Of a stretch of DNA of 64,000 bases, positions 16,875 through 26,065 are shown piece after piece; the first letter of the stretch is position 1; each line of letters opens with the position of its first letter. This stretch comes from an uncultured Odoribacter sp. (GTDB taxonomy: Bacteria > Bacteroidota > Bacteroidia > Bacteroidales > Marinifilaceae), in contig UQJP01000004.1 in the NCBI GenBank assembly GCA_900541415.1, positions 84,265 through 148,264 of the forward strand. Direction: 5' to 3'. A program made the position numbers and the translations under genes. The notes below the pieces were generated by a model, which saw only the letters and a list, made by a program, of their open reading frames with translations, was not told the origin of the DNA and did not search any database.

Positions 16875-19076
16875 TTATTTCTGCATATGTGTTTTCAGGT
16901 AATTTACAAACCGGGTGTAAAGTTGCAGGGTGGTATTACCGCCGTAAATCCCATGATTCCGGTTGGTGTAGATCGCCATATCGAATTGTTTGTTGGCTTG
17001 CACGAGACTTTCTGCCAGTTCGTAGGTGTTTTGCACGTGTACGTTATCGTCGGCGGTTCCGTGGCATAACAACAGATTACCTTTTAGTTTATCCGCCCAA
17101 TGGGTAGGGGCATTGTCGTTATATCCCTGCTCGTTTTCCTGGGGAGTCCGCATATAGCGTTCCGTATAAATAGAGTCGTAATATTTAAAATTGGTGACGG
17201 GAGCGATGGCAATGGCCGTGGTAAAAATATCGTTTCCTTTCATGATGCAGAGAGAAGACATGAAACCGCCATAGCTCCATCCCCATATCCCTACGTTTTT
17301 ATTGTCTATATACGGTTTTTCTGCCAGCCATTTCGCCGCAGCGATCATATCGTCGCTCTCGATTTTTCCTAATTGCATGTAGGTACATTTACGGAATTCC
17401 TCTCCGCGTGCCGCTGTGCCCCGGGGGTCAACACAGGCTACGATGAAACCTTCCTGAGCCAGGTAGTTCAGCCAGTTAATGCTCCAGCTATTTTTTACCT
17501 GTTGGGAATTAGGACCGCTGTATTGGGTGATCAGCAGGGGATACTGTTTGTTGGCATCGAATTGTGCAGGCTTCATGATCCAGGCATTCAGCATGGTTTT
17601 GCCGTCGGCAGCCGGGATTTGAATAAATTCGCGTTGGGCAATATTGTAATTTTTTACTTTTTCTTTTACAGCGTTGTTGTCTTCAAGAGTACGAAGCAGT
17701 TTCCTGTTAGCGTTATAGAGAGCGGTTACCGGAGGCATTTCCGTATTGGAAACCGTGTTGATATAGTAGTTGAAGGTTTTACTGAATGAAGCTTCGTTCC
17801 AGCCTTTTACAGGGGTGAGTTTTGTTTTTTGCCCTTTTTCATTGATGCTGTATACATATTTTTCGATAGGGGATTCTTCGTAGGAAGAGTAGTAATACAG
17901 TTTCCGTACCGGATCGTAACCGTAAAAATTTTCAATGTCGAAGTTTCCTGAAGTGATGGCTTTTTTCTCTTTTCCGGTCATGTCATAGAGGTAAAGGTGC
18001 ATAAAGCCATCCTTCTCGCTGGTGATAACGAAATTTTCTCCGTTGTCGAGGAAAATAAGGTTGTCGAAATTACTTTCTGCGATGTAGTATTTGTTTTGTT
18101 CCCGGTAAAGCGGAGTGGTTGCCCCTGTTTTAGAGTTTGCCACTAACACGTCCATTTTGTTTTGGTTACGGTTCAGGCGGATGATGGCTAATTTTTTAGG
18201 GTCTTTCGTCCAACGGATTCTGGGAATGTAAATGTCGGTTTCTTGTCCGATGTCCATTAGTTGGGTGGTTTTGTCGTTCACATCGTAGACATGTACGGAT
18301 ACGGTAGAATTTTTTTCGCCTGCTTTCGGGTATTTGTAAACATAATTGGAAGGATAAAGTTCATTGGCTTTTAGGGCCGGACGTTGTCCTTCGAATATAT
18401 TCATTTGATATTCCTTGACATCCGATTCGTTGAATTTAATATAAGCCAGAGAAGTACCGTCGGGCGACCAGTCGAAAGCCTTGTTGAAAGAAAACTCTTC
18501 TTCATACACCCAGTCCGGAGCTCCATTGATGATATGGTTTAATTTACCGTCATGCGTGATTTGGCGTTCTGTCCCAAAACGCAGGTCTTTTAAAAATAGA
18601 TTGTTGTCGCGTACGAAAGCGATGCGCAAACCGTCTGGCGAAAAGGTGGCTAAGCGCTGGCTGCCGTTTTCGGACAGGGGATTTAACTCCCGGTTTTTAA
18701 AGTCGAAAATATAATAGTCGGCAGTAAAAGAGTGGCGGTAGATCGGTTTTTTGTTGGTACAAATTAATATACGACTTTCATCGTTATTAAATTCATATCC
18801 GGAAATAGATTTTACGTCGGTTTCCAGTTCTTTTAAGTCGACCAGCGTGGCAACGGCTTTTCCGGTTTTATAGCTATATTTGACAATTTTCGTGCCTCTG
18901 TTCTCCAAAACGGTATAATGTTCGCCGTCATTCATGGAGCGTAAACCTGAAACGCCCTTTGTGCCGAATGTGCCGTCTACAAAAAAATCGTTTAAAGTAA
19001 GTTGCTTTTGTTGTGCCGGTAGTAGATTGACACAAAGAAAGGTAAGTAAGATCAGAACTCCGAAATTTTTTTTCAT
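16875..19076 (-). CDS. Dipeptidyl peptidase IV (S9B), secreted
   Basis: Removes N-terminal Xaa-Pro or Xaa-Ala dipeptides from peptides in the periplasm. I start at 19076 (MKKNFGVLILLTFLCVNLLPA signal peptide). The longer open frame begins at 19115, which lies inside the promoter and is unlikely. An N-terminal beta-propeller (to about residue 470) contains DWVYEEE, the Glu pair that binds the substrate N-terminus. The C-terminal alpha/beta hydrolase domain has GWSYGG with S601, D676 in the GTADDN segment and H708 in NHG. The spacing is like human DPP IV. 733 aa is the normal length. It is the first gene of a two-gene unit with pepD. Confidence 0.95.
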   Translation of the reverse strand: MKKNFGVLILLTFLCVNLLPAQQKQLTLNDFFVDGTFGTKGVSGLRSMNDGEHYTVLENRGTKIVKYSYKTGKAVATLVDLKELETDVKSISGYEFNNDESRILICTNKKPIYRHSFTADYYIFDFKNRELNPLSENGSQRLATFSPDGLRIAFVRDNNLFLKDLRFGTERQITHDGKLNHIINGAPDWVYEEEFSFNKAFDWSPDGTSLAYIKFNESDVKEYQMNIFEGQRPALKANELYPSNYVYKYPKAGEKNSTVSVHVYDVNDKTTQLMDIGQETDIYIPRIRWTKDPKKLAIIRLNRNQNKMDVLVANSKTGATTPLYREQNKYYIAESNFDNLIFLDNGENFVITSEKDGFMHLYLYDMTGKEKKAITSGNFDIENFYGYDPVRKLYYYSSYEESPIEKYVYSINEKGQKTKLTPVKGWNEASFSKTFNYYINTVSNTEMPPVTALYNANRKLLRTLEDNNAVKEKVKNYNIAQREFIQIPAADGKTMLNAWIMKPAQFDANKQYPLLITQYSGPNSQQVKNSWSINWLNYLAQEGFIVACVDPRGTAARGEEFRKCTYMQLGKIESDDMIAAAKWLAEKPYIDNKNVGIWGWSYGGFMSSLCIMKGNDIFTTAIAIAPVTNFKYYDSIYTERYMRTPQENEQGYNDNAPTHWADKLKGNLLLCHGTADDNVHVQNTYELAESLVQANKQFDMAIYTNRNHGIYGGNTTLQLYTRFVNYLKTHMQK

Positions 19077-19112
19077 ATCACTTGATTGTTTATCATTTTT
19101 GGTTTCGTGCTT

Positions 19113-19144
19113 CAAAGGTTTGAAAAAAATCTTTGTTTTGCAAA
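19113..19144 (-). promoter_or_regulatory. Promoter for the DPP IV-pepD unit
   Basis: On the minus strand, TTTG at 19144-19141, a 20-nt spacer, then AACCTTTG at 19120-19113: a good -33/-7 pair with one mismatch in TAnnTTTG. It gives a ~30-nt leader before 19076 and argues against the upstream ATG at 19115. Confidence 0.6.
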
Positions 19145-19227
19145 CGATTTTCGGGATTAATCCGAATTTTATAAGGGATATAAAGGGTATTCGCAGTCCG
19201 GGGACGATGAGGTATTAAAAAAAAGAT

Positions 19228-19235
19228 TACCTTTG
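19228..19235 (+). promoter_or_regulatory. -7 box for tgt
   Basis: TACCTTTG matches TAnnTTTG exactly and lies 26 nt before the tgt start. No clear -33 TTG. Confidence 0.5.
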
Positions 19236-19261
19236 CGAACTAAAATCATTGTGGAGATAGG

Positions 19262-20395
19262 ATGAAATACACTCTTTTAGCGAAGGACAAGCATAGTGAG
19301 GCACGTTGCGGGGTGCTGACGACAGGACATGGAGAAATCCAAACGCCTATTTTTATGCCTGTGGGAACGGTGGGAAGTGTGAAAGCCGTGCATATGCGGG
19401 AACTGAAAAATGATATTCAGGCAGAGATTATTCTGGGAAATACGTACCATTTGTATTTGCGCCCCGGTACGGAGATTTTGAATGCTGCCGGAGGTTTACA
19501 TAAATTTAACGGATGGGATAAGCCGATATTGACCGATAGCGGCGGCTTTCAGGTGTTTTCCCTGACGGATACGGGACGGAAGATTACGGAGGAAGGTGTG
19601 ACTTTCCGTTCGCATATCGATGGATCGAAGCATTTGTTCACTCCTGAAAAGGTGATGGATATACAGAGGATGATCGGAGCCGATATTATTATGGCTTTCG
19701 ACGAGTGTCCTCCCGGAACGAGCGATTACAAATATGCCAAAAGTTCGTTGGAATTAACGCAAAGATGGCTGGAACGCTGTGTGAAGCGTTTCGATGAAAC
19801 AGAGGCTTTGTATGGCTATGAACAAAATTTGTTCCCGATTGTGCAGGGGTGCGTATACCGTGACCTGCGCGAAAAAGCGGCGGAGCATGCCGTGGCTTTG
19901 AATCGGGCGGGATATGCGATCGGGGGACTTGCCGTGGGAGAGCCTGCCGAGGATATGTATGCTATGATTGAAGTGGTAAACCGGATTTTACCTCAGGATA
20001 AACCCCGTTATTTGATGGGGGTGGGGACTCCGGAAAACATATTGGAAGGAATAGAACGGGGAGTAGATATGTTCGATTGTGTTATGCCTACCCGGAACGG
20101 ACGTAACGGCATGTTGTTCACGACAGAAGGGGTGATCAATATTAAAAATCAGAAGTGGGATCGGGATTTTTCATCCATTGACCCCGCCGCTTTATGTTAT
20201 GTGGATACGGATTATTCAAAAGCGTATTTACGCCATTTGATCAAATCGGATGAAATCCTGGGTTTGCAGATTTGTTCCGTTCATAATTTGGCTTTTTATT
20301 TGTGGCTGGTGAAAGAAGCGAGAAAACATATTTTGGAAGGCGATTTCACCAGTTGGAAAGAAACCATATTGAAGAAAGTGAAAAGAAGACTTTAA
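19262..20395 (+). CDS. tgt: tRNA-guanine transglycosylase
   Basis: Exchanges guanine-34 for preQ1 in GUN-anticodon tRNAs during queuosine synthesis; the queF gene for preQ1 formation is also in this window. The 377 aa TIM-barrel protein has DSGGFQVFSL (catalytic Asp region, near residue 93), the GGLAVGEP loop near 220, and DCVMPTRNGRNG (nucleophile Asp, near 275). The C-terminal zinc motif CxCxxC...H of E. coli Tgt is replaced by a CYVDTDYSKAYLRHL segment: most zinc cysteines are missing while the downstream SVHNL His remains. I recall the same in other Bacteroidales Tgt proteins, so this is probably a lineage trait. It is the first gene of a run with lptG-like and rluB. Confidence 0.95.
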   Translation: MKYTLLAKDKHSEARCGVLTTGHGEIQTPIFMPVGTVGSVKAVHMRELKNDIQAEIILGNTYHLYLRPGTEILNAAGGLHKFNGWDKPILTDSGGFQVFSLTDTGRKITEEGVTFRSHIDGSKHLFTPEKVMDIQRMIGADIIMAFDECPPGTSDYKYAKSSLELTQRWLERCVKRFDETEALYGYEQNLFPIVQGCVYRDLREKAAEHAVALNRAGYAIGGLAVGEPAEDMYAMIEVVNRILPQDKPRYLMGVGTPENILEGIERGVDMFDCVMPTRNGRNGMLFTTEGVINIKNQKWDRDFSSIDPAALCYVDTDYSKAYLRHLIKSDEILGLQICSVHNLAFYLWLVKEARKHILEGDFTSWKETILKKVKRRL

Positions 20396-20431
20396 CGGAC
20401 GGATGTAACCCCCTTATAATGGTTATTAAAG

Positions 20432-21517
20432 ATGATTATTAAGAAACTGGATTTATATATTACACGTAAATTTCTCGGAACCTTCTTTTTTTCGTTGGCT
20501 CTGATTCTGTGTATTGTGGTGGTGTTCGATATTTCAGAGAAATTAGAACGTTTCCTCGAGTATAAAGCTCCTGTAAAAGCAATTATTGTAGATTATTATT
20601 TTAATTTCCTGCCTTATTTTGCCAATGTATTTTCATCGTTATTCACTTTTATCGCTGTTATTTTCTTTACTTCCAAAATGGCTTCGGACAGCGAGATTAT
20701 CGCTATATTGAGTACGGGAATCAGTTTCCGGCGGTTATTGGTGCCTTATCTGTTTTCTGCTACGGTGATCGCTTGTCTGTCTTTTTTGATGGGGGCTTAT
20801 ATTATACCCAATGCCAACCAGAAACGGATTTTGTTTGAGGAAGAGTATATGGGGAAACGTTATGCGAATAAGGAACAGCATATCCATCGGCAAATTGCGC
20901 CCGGAACTTTTATTTATATGTCGTCTTATTCGGTGGCTTCCAATATAGGTTATGATTTTTCCATAGAAAATTTTCATGGAGACACATTAGTTAGCAAGCT
21001 GACTTCTTCCCGTATCGTTTGGGATAAGACAAAAGAGATGTGGTCGATTTACAATTGGAAACTCCGGGAGATCGATGGAGATAAGGAGGTTTACACCACC
21101 GGAAAACAGATCGATACCTTGCTGGCTTTCGAGCCTACCGAATTTTCAAAGAATCCGAGTAAAATAAAGGAGCAGCTGATGTTGCCGGAATTGAAAGAAT
21201 ATGAGGAGCAGTTAAGGTTGCGGGGAAGTTCCAATGTCGTGGAATTTCAGATTGAACGTTACAAAATGGTGGCGAATGCTTTTGCCACTTTTATCCTGAC
21301 GATTATAGGTGTGAGCATCGCCTCCCGTAAGATCAGAGGAGGAATGGGGCTTCATATCGGGATCGGTTTATTAATCAGTTTTTCTTACATATTGTTTATG
21401 CAGTTTTCCACTGTATTCGCAACAAATGGGGGAATGAATCCGTTATTAGCGGTATGGTTTCCTAATATTTTGTTTTCGATAGTGGCTTTGTTGGTATATA
21501 GGACTGCACCTAAATAA
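20432..21517 (+). CDS. LptF/LptG family permease (lipopolysaccharide export)
   Basis: A 361 aa inner-membrane protein of the YjgP/YjgQ family. In the LptB2FG transporter two such subunits drive LPS transfer to the periplasmic bridge. The layout is typical: TM helices near residues 12-33, 50-78 and 98-122, a periplasmic beta-jellyroll region (~130-265), then three C-terminal helices (~275-355). The N-terminal KKLDLYITRKFLGTFF matches the coupling region of the family. It follows tgt by 36 nt. Whether it acts as LptF or LptG cannot be decided without the paralogue. Confidence 0.9.
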   Translation: MIIKKLDLYITRKFLGTFFFSLALILCIVVVFDISEKLERFLEYKAPVKAIIVDYYFNFLPYFANVFSSLFTFIAVIFFTSKMASDSEIIAILSTGISFRRLLVPYLFSATVIACLSFLMGAYIIPNANQKRILFEEEYMGKRYANKEQHIHRQIAPGTFIYMSSYSVASNIGYDFSIENFHGDTLVSKLTSSRIVWDKTKEMWSIYNWKLREIDGDKEVYTTGKQIDTLLAFEPTEFSKNPSKIKEQLMLPELKEYEEQLRLRGSSNVVEFQIERYKMVANAFATFILTIIGVSIASRKIRGGMGLHIGIGLLISFSYILFMQFSTVFATNGGMNPLLAVWFPNILFSIVALLVYRTAPK

Positions 21518-21587
21518 TCGGGGTAAAGAGAGGGGAAGGTTGTGTGACTCATGGTGAAATTTCAAGAATAAAAATTATAAATAGGAT

Positions 21588-22997
21588 ATGGATAGAGATT
21601 ACAATAAAAATCGCAATCAAGAAGGGGGAGAGCGTAGGGCTTATAAACCGGAAGGTGAACGCAAAGGATTCCGTGAACGTAGGGAATGGAATGGAAACAG
21701 CGACCGGGATAGGACTCAGCGTCCGGCAACCGGAGATCGCAGGGAACACCGGGGATATGGAGAGTCCGGCGGTAACCGTTACCAACGGGAAGACCGGGGA
21801 CAGGAAAACCGGGGCGGTGGTAACAGATGGGAAAACCGGGATCAGGACGGACGTAATCGGGGGGGAGAAAAAAGAGAGTATAACCGGGGAGAACGTAATA
21901 CCGGAAATTATAGAGCAGGCGAGCGTTCACATGAAAGGTCCGGGTATCAGGATCGCGGAGAAAGACGTCCGTTCCGGACAAATGACAACCGAACTGACGA
22001 TAACCGTAGGGAAAACCGGAATTACAACCGGACAGAGAGAACCGGAGGTGAAGAAAGACCGGAGCGTAATTATAACCGTGAGAGACGGACAGACTGGAAT
22101 AAGCCAGAACAGGAGCGCGGACGCTTTAGCCGGGATAGAAACGACGAAAACAGTGATTACAAGCGAAAATTCGAGCGGGACGACCGAAGAGAGCAGGGGA
22201 ACATAAGCCGTACGGAGAAAGAGGAGTTGCGGCAGAAGCATTATAGTAAGAAGAAAATTTTAGCACACCGCCTGAAGAACGAGAATGAGGAAACGGAATT
22301 ACGTTTAAACCGTTTCATTTCAATGAGCGGGGTATGTTCCCGTCGGGATGCCGATGAATTAATCAAAGCAGGCCGGGTAAAGGTGAACGATGAGGTGGTT
22401 GAAACCGTGGGAGTGAAGGTGAAGAAAAAGGATAAAGTTGAAGTGGACGGTTCGGTTATTGTGCCGGAGCGTAAAGTATACCTTGTGTTGAATAAACCGA
22501 AAGATTATGTGACTACGGTGGACGATCCTTTGGAAAGGAAAACCGTGATGTCATTGGTGGAGGGTGCTTGCAAGGAGAGGGTGTATCCGATAGGAAGGCT
22601 CGACCGGCAGACGACCGGAGTGCTGTTATTTACCAATGACGGTGACCTGGCTAAAAAATTGACTCATCCTAAATTTGACCACAAGAAGATTTATCACGTA
22701 TTTTTGGATAAAGCCGTTGCGGAACAAGATATTCAGGCTATTGCCGAAGGTATTCAGCTGGAGGACGGTTTTATTCAGGCCGATGAAATCAGTTATGCGT
22801 CTGAAGATCGCACGGAGGTTGGGATTGAAATTCATTCCGGGAAAAATCGTATTGTCAGAAGAATTTTTGAACATTTTGGTTATCAGATTGTGAAACTCGA
22901 CCGTGTTTATTTTGCCGGGATCACCAAAAAGAATATTCCCCGCGGGAAATGGCGTTTTTTGACAACTGAAGAAGTAAATGTTTTAAAATACTATTGA
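21588..22997 (+). CDS. RsuA/RluB-family pseudouridine synthase with long low-complexity N-terminus
   Basis: A 469 aa protein in two parts. Residues 1-~225 are a hydrophilic, intrinsically disordered stretch dominated by Arg, Gly, Asn, Glu and Asp with repeated RE/RG/NR units, likely to bind RNA non-specifically. Residues ~236-280 form an S4 domain (LRLNRFISMSGVCSRRDADEL), followed by the catalytic domain with GRLDRQTTG and nucleophile D339. The family isomerises uridines in 23S or 16S rRNA; RluB-like action on 23S helix 89-91 is the likeliest. The stop codon overlaps the upxY start by 1 nt (TGATG), linking the two translationally. The disordered extension is common in Bacteroidetes members. 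Confidence 0.9.
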   Translation: MDRDYNKNRNQEGGERRAYKPEGERKGFRERREWNGNSDRDRTQRPATGDRREHRGYGESGGNRYQREDRGQENRGGGNRWENRDQDGRNRGGEKREYNRGERNTGNYRAGERSHERSGYQDRGERRPFRTNDNRTDDNRRENRNYNRTERTGGEERPERNYNRERRTDWNKPEQERGRFSRDRNDENSDYKRKFERDDRREQGNISRTEKEELRQKHYSKKKILAHRLKNENEETELRLNRFISMSGVCSRRDADELIKAGRVKVNDEVVETVGVKVKKKDKVEVDGSVIVPERKVYLVLNKPKDYVTTVDDPLERKTVMSLVEGACKERVYPIGRLDRQTTGVLLFTNDGDLAKKLTHPKFDHKKIYHVFLDKAVAEQDIQAIAEGIQLEDGFIQADEISYASEDRTEVGIEIHSGKNRIVRRIFEHFGYQIVKLDRVYFAGITKKNIPRGKWRFLTTEEVNVLKYY

Positions 22998-23497
22998 TGA
23001 TGGTTTGCTGGTATGCAGTATATACTTCGTCCAGGGCAGAAAAGAAAGTAAAAGAACGGTTAGAGCAAGCAGGAATAAATTGTTATTTGCCTTTAAAGAC
23101 AGAATTTCGGATGTGGAGCAGCCGCAGGAAAAAAGTTTCTGTTCCGCTTATTCCGGGATATATTTTTGTGCATGTCGGGACAGAGCAGTTTACCGAGGTA
23201 TTGAATATTGCCGGAGTGGTTTCGTTTTTGAAAGAAAAAGGGAAGGCAGTTCCTATTCCTGATAAGCAAATCGATCAGCTACGGTTTGTCGAGGGGAATG
23301 CGGAAGAGCCTATGGAAATTTCTTTTGAGAAAATTCCGGTAGGAAGCCTGATAAAAGTGGTACGCGGAAAATTTACAGGTTTTGAAGGTGAATTAATAGA
23401 AGTGTCCGGTAAATATAAAATTGTGATACGGTTGGAGCATTTAGGTTGTGCTTTAATGACGATTTCCGCCAGTTGTGTGGAAAAGGTTAAAGTATGA
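22997..23497 (+). CDS. UpxY family NusG-like transcription antiterminator
   Basis: 166 aa NusG paralogue. An NGN domain (CWYAVYTSSRAEKKVKERL at the start, RKKVSVPLIPGYIFVHV near residue 60) is followed by a KOW domain (GSLIKVVRGKFTGFEGEL, near residue 115). UpxY proteins let RNA polymerase read through the leaders of long capsule operons in cis, and this one sits directly before the SLBB exporter of a polysaccharide locus. I choose the ATG at 22997, whose A is the last base of the rluB stop codon; a TTG 3 nt upstream is less likely. No UpxZ partner is present. Unusually, it appears coupled to rluB rather than led by its own promoter. Confidence 0.88.
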   Translation: MMVCWYAVYTSSRAEKKVKERLEQAGINCYLPLKTEFRMWSSRRKKVSVPLIPGYIFVHVGTEQFTEVLNIAGVVSFLKEKGKAVPIPDKQIDQLRFVEGNAEEPMEISFEKIPVGSLIKVVRGKFTGFEGELIEVSGKYKIVIRLEHLGCALMTISASCVEKVKV

Positions 23498-23536
23498 TTT
23501 TTTAATGTGCCGATTTTTAAATATTGTTTTTTTCTA

Positions 23537-23544
23537 TATTTTTG
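23537..23544 (+). promoter_or_regulatory. Possible -7 box before the polysaccharide export gene
   Basis: TATTTTTG fits TAnnTTTG and would start transcription near 23551, giving a short leader before the GTG at 23582. No -33 TTG. It could be the promoter from which the UpxY-controlled operon begins. Confidence 0.35.
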
Positions 23545-23581
23545 TTTGCAAATAGAATGTAGAATTTAAAAGAATTTACAA

Positions 23582-26053
23582 GTGAATAGGTTGTTTTTAT
23601 TATTGTTTTTTATCTTGTGGTTTGGCGGACTGTATGCGCAGATGTCGGATGAACAAGTGGTTACTTTGTTGAAAAGTGCGTATAGCCAAGGGTTGAGTGA
23701 ACAGGAAATCGGAATGCTTCTGGTGCAAAAGGGAGTAACCCAGGAACAGTTGATGCGTATCAAAAATCGTACTGATAAGCAGGAGAATTTTTCTGACAAT
23801 TCTTCCACAACTTCCCGGATGCGTACGGTAGCCGGAGAAGATATGCTGACCGGAACACAGATGAGAAACAAAAATAAGGATCTCTATCCCCAGGGAGCTG
23901 ATAAACAGGATGCTTTATTGGACTCTTTAGGAAATATATTAGGTCAGGATGAACGAAAATTACCGAAAAAGAAAGATAAAGAAGATATAGAGAATCAGGT
24001 TTTCGGACGCAGTATTTTTAAGAATGACGCTTTGACCTTTGAACCTAATTTGAATGTTGCCACTTCTGATAATTATATTTTGGGGCCTGGGGATGAAGTG
24101 ATTATTGATGTGTGGGGAGATTCGGAACAAACTGTCAGGCAGCAAATTACTCCGGACGGTAATATCTGGATCGAGAATTTAGGCCCGGTTTTTTTAAGCG
24201 GATTGAAAGTAGGCGAGGCTTCTGCGCATTTAAAGAAAGAACTTACCCGGATTTATGCTTCTATAGGCAATAACACTACATTTGTAAAGCTTAGCCTGGG
24301 GAAAATCAGGAGTATCAAGGTGAATGTCATGGGAGAAGTTATGGTTCCCGGAACCTATACTCTGCCTTCGCTGGCCACTCTGTTCCATGTTTTGTATAGT
24401 GCCGGAGGTGTGAATGATATTGGTTCTTTAAGGAGCGTGAAAATTAGCAGGGGAGGGAAAGAAATTGCCGATGTCGATATTTATTCTTATCTGTTAAAAG
24501 GGAGAAATGATTTGGATATTAGCTTAAAAGACGGTGATGTTATTCATGTTTCTCCTTATCGGAATCTGATTTCTTTGAAAGGGAAAGTAAAACGTCCCAT
24601 GAAATATGAATTGACCGATACTGAAACTCTTCGTGATCTATTGGATTATGCCGGAGGGTTTATGGGGGAGGCGTATAAAAATGCCGTGAGGGTTATTCGG
24701 AAAAACGGAAAAGGGCATCAGGTGTACAATGTAGAAGAATCGGATTTTGCAAATTTTGTGATGACAGATGGTGATGAAGTGTCTGTAGACGCAGTGATTC
24801 CGCGGTTTGAGAACAAGATCGAAATCCGGGGAGCGATCTATCGGGAGGGACTTTATGCTTTGGATAGTAGCATGAAAACTGTTAAACAGTTGATAGAAAA
24901 GGCAGAAGGACTTCGGGAAGATGCTTTTTTAAACCGGGCTGTATTGTACCGTAATAAACCCGACCTGACCCTGGAAACTCAGGCGGTGGATATTGCAGGG
25001 ATTATGAACGGTTCGGTTGCTGATGTCGATTTACGTAAGAATGATGTGCTGTATATTCCTTCTATATTTGATTTGAAAGAAGATTATATGATTTCTGTAC
25101 ATGGAGCCGTGGGGTATCCCGGGGTGTATAAATTTGCAGAAAATATGACCGTTGAAGATTTGATCATTCAGGCCGGAGGATTGAAAGAATCTGCTTCGGT
25201 TGTGAAAATCGATATTGCAAGGCGTGTAAAGAACCCAAAGAGTTTAGAGGTGGGTAATATATGTGCCGAGAGTTACACTGTTACCTTGCAGAATGGCCTG
25301 GCTTTGACAAATGGTGGTGAAAGATTTGTTTTGCAGCCATTTGATGAAGTTTATGTTCGTCATTCTCCCGGTTATCAAATTCAGCAAAACGTGCAAATTA
25401 CCGGAGAGGCTCTTTTTGCTGGAACTTATGTTTTGCAGAAAAAAGGAGAAAGGGTTTCCGACTTGATTCAGAAAGCAGGGGGATTGACACCGGAAGCGTA
25501 TGTAGACGGGGCACGTCTGATGCGTAAGAAAGATTCTGACGAATTGGCAAGGGAAGAAGCCATGCGAAAATTGTTGAGGCAGACTGGGAAAGATTCTATC
25601 GATGCCAATCGGCTCGAAATTCAGGATCATTATATGGTGGGGATTGATTTGAAAAAAATTATGGCCAATAAAGGGTCGGAATATGATATTGTTTTGCGGG
25701 AAGGCGACCATTTGCATATTCCTCAATATACTGGAACCGTGAAAATCAGTGGTGCTGTCATGTATCCTAATACCGTGGTATATAATAAGAAAGCCCGATT
25801 GAAAAATTACATAGAGCAGGGAGGAGGTTTTGCTGCCCGTGCTAAGAAACATAAAGTCTTCATTGTATATATGAATGGAACTGTTACGAAGTCAAAGGTA
25901 TTTGCTAAGGCCAAAGCCGCTCCGGGATGTGAAATCATTGTCCCTTTAAAACCTGCGCGTAAAGGAATGGGAGTGGCAGAAATTATGGGGTTGGCTACTT
26001 CAACAACTTCAATGGCGGCATTAGTTACTTCTATTATTAATTCAACTAAATAA
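23582..26053 (+). CDS. Polysaccharide export protein with multiple SLBB domains (Wza-like)
   Basis: 823 aa, starting at GTG; the following 19 residues form a signal peptide ending LYAQ. A predicted early helical region (to ~130) is followed by the polysaccharide export domain (near 155-240, with YILGPGDEVIIDVWGD). Repeated SLBB units run to the end, each with GxV.xPG.Y-type starts (for example MGEVMVPGTYTL, RGAIYREGLYAL, HGAVGYPGVYKF, TGEALFAGTYVL, SGAVMYPNTVVY). Such proteins form the outer-membrane or periplasmic channel for capsule or exopolysaccharide. A short hydrophobic stretch lies near the C-terminus. It is followed after 12 nt by the first Wzz-type gene. No lipobox, unlike E. coli Wza. 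Confidence 0.92.
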   Translation: MNRLFLLLFFILWFGGLYAQMSDEQVVTLLKSAYSQGLSEQEIGMLLVQKGVTQEQLMRIKNRTDKQENFSDNSSTTSRMRTVAGEDMLTGTQMRNKNKDLYPQGADKQDALLDSLGNILGQDERKLPKKKDKEDIENQVFGRSIFKNDALTFEPNLNVATSDNYILGPGDEVIIDVWGDSEQTVRQQITPDGNIWIENLGPVFLSGLKVGEASAHLKKELTRIYASIGNNTTFVKLSLGKIRSIKVNVMGEVMVPGTYTLPSLATLFHVLYSAGGVNDIGSLRSVKISRGGKEIADVDIYSYLLKGRNDLDISLKDGDVIHVSPYRNLISLKGKVKRPMKYELTDTETLRDLLDYAGGFMGEAYKNAVRVIRKNGKGHQVYNVEESDFANFVMTDGDEVSVDAVIPRFENKIEIRGAIYREGLYALDSSMKTVKQLIEKAEGLREDAFLNRAVLYRNKPDLTLETQAVDIAGIMNGSVADVDLRKNDVLYIPSIFDLKEDYMISVHGAVGYPGVYKFAENMTVEDLIIQAGGLKESASVVKIDIARRVKNPKSLEVGNICAESYTVTLQNGLALTNGGERFVLQPFDEVYVRHSPGYQIQQNVQITGEALFAGTYVLQKKGERVSDLIQKAGGLTPEAYVDGARLMRKKDSDELAREEAMRKLLRQTGKDSIDANRLEIQDHYMVGIDLKKIMANKGSEYDIVLREGDHLHIPQYTGTVKISGAVMYPNTVVYNKKARLKNYIEQGGGFAARAKKHKVFIVYMNGTVTKSKVFAKAKAAPGCEIIVPLKPARKGMGVAEIMGLATSTTSMAALVTSIINSTK

Positions 26054-26065
26054 AGCTGAGAAATA

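Noticed and set aside
21544..22206. A 220-codon open frame overlapping the RluB-type gene
   Set aside because: It arises from the purine-rich repeat tract; it has no family resemblance, and the other frame continues into intact S4 and catalytic domains.
25244..25852. 202-codon minus-strand frame inside the SLBB exporter gene
   Set aside because: Antisense shadow; the plus strand shows clear SLBB repeats throughout.
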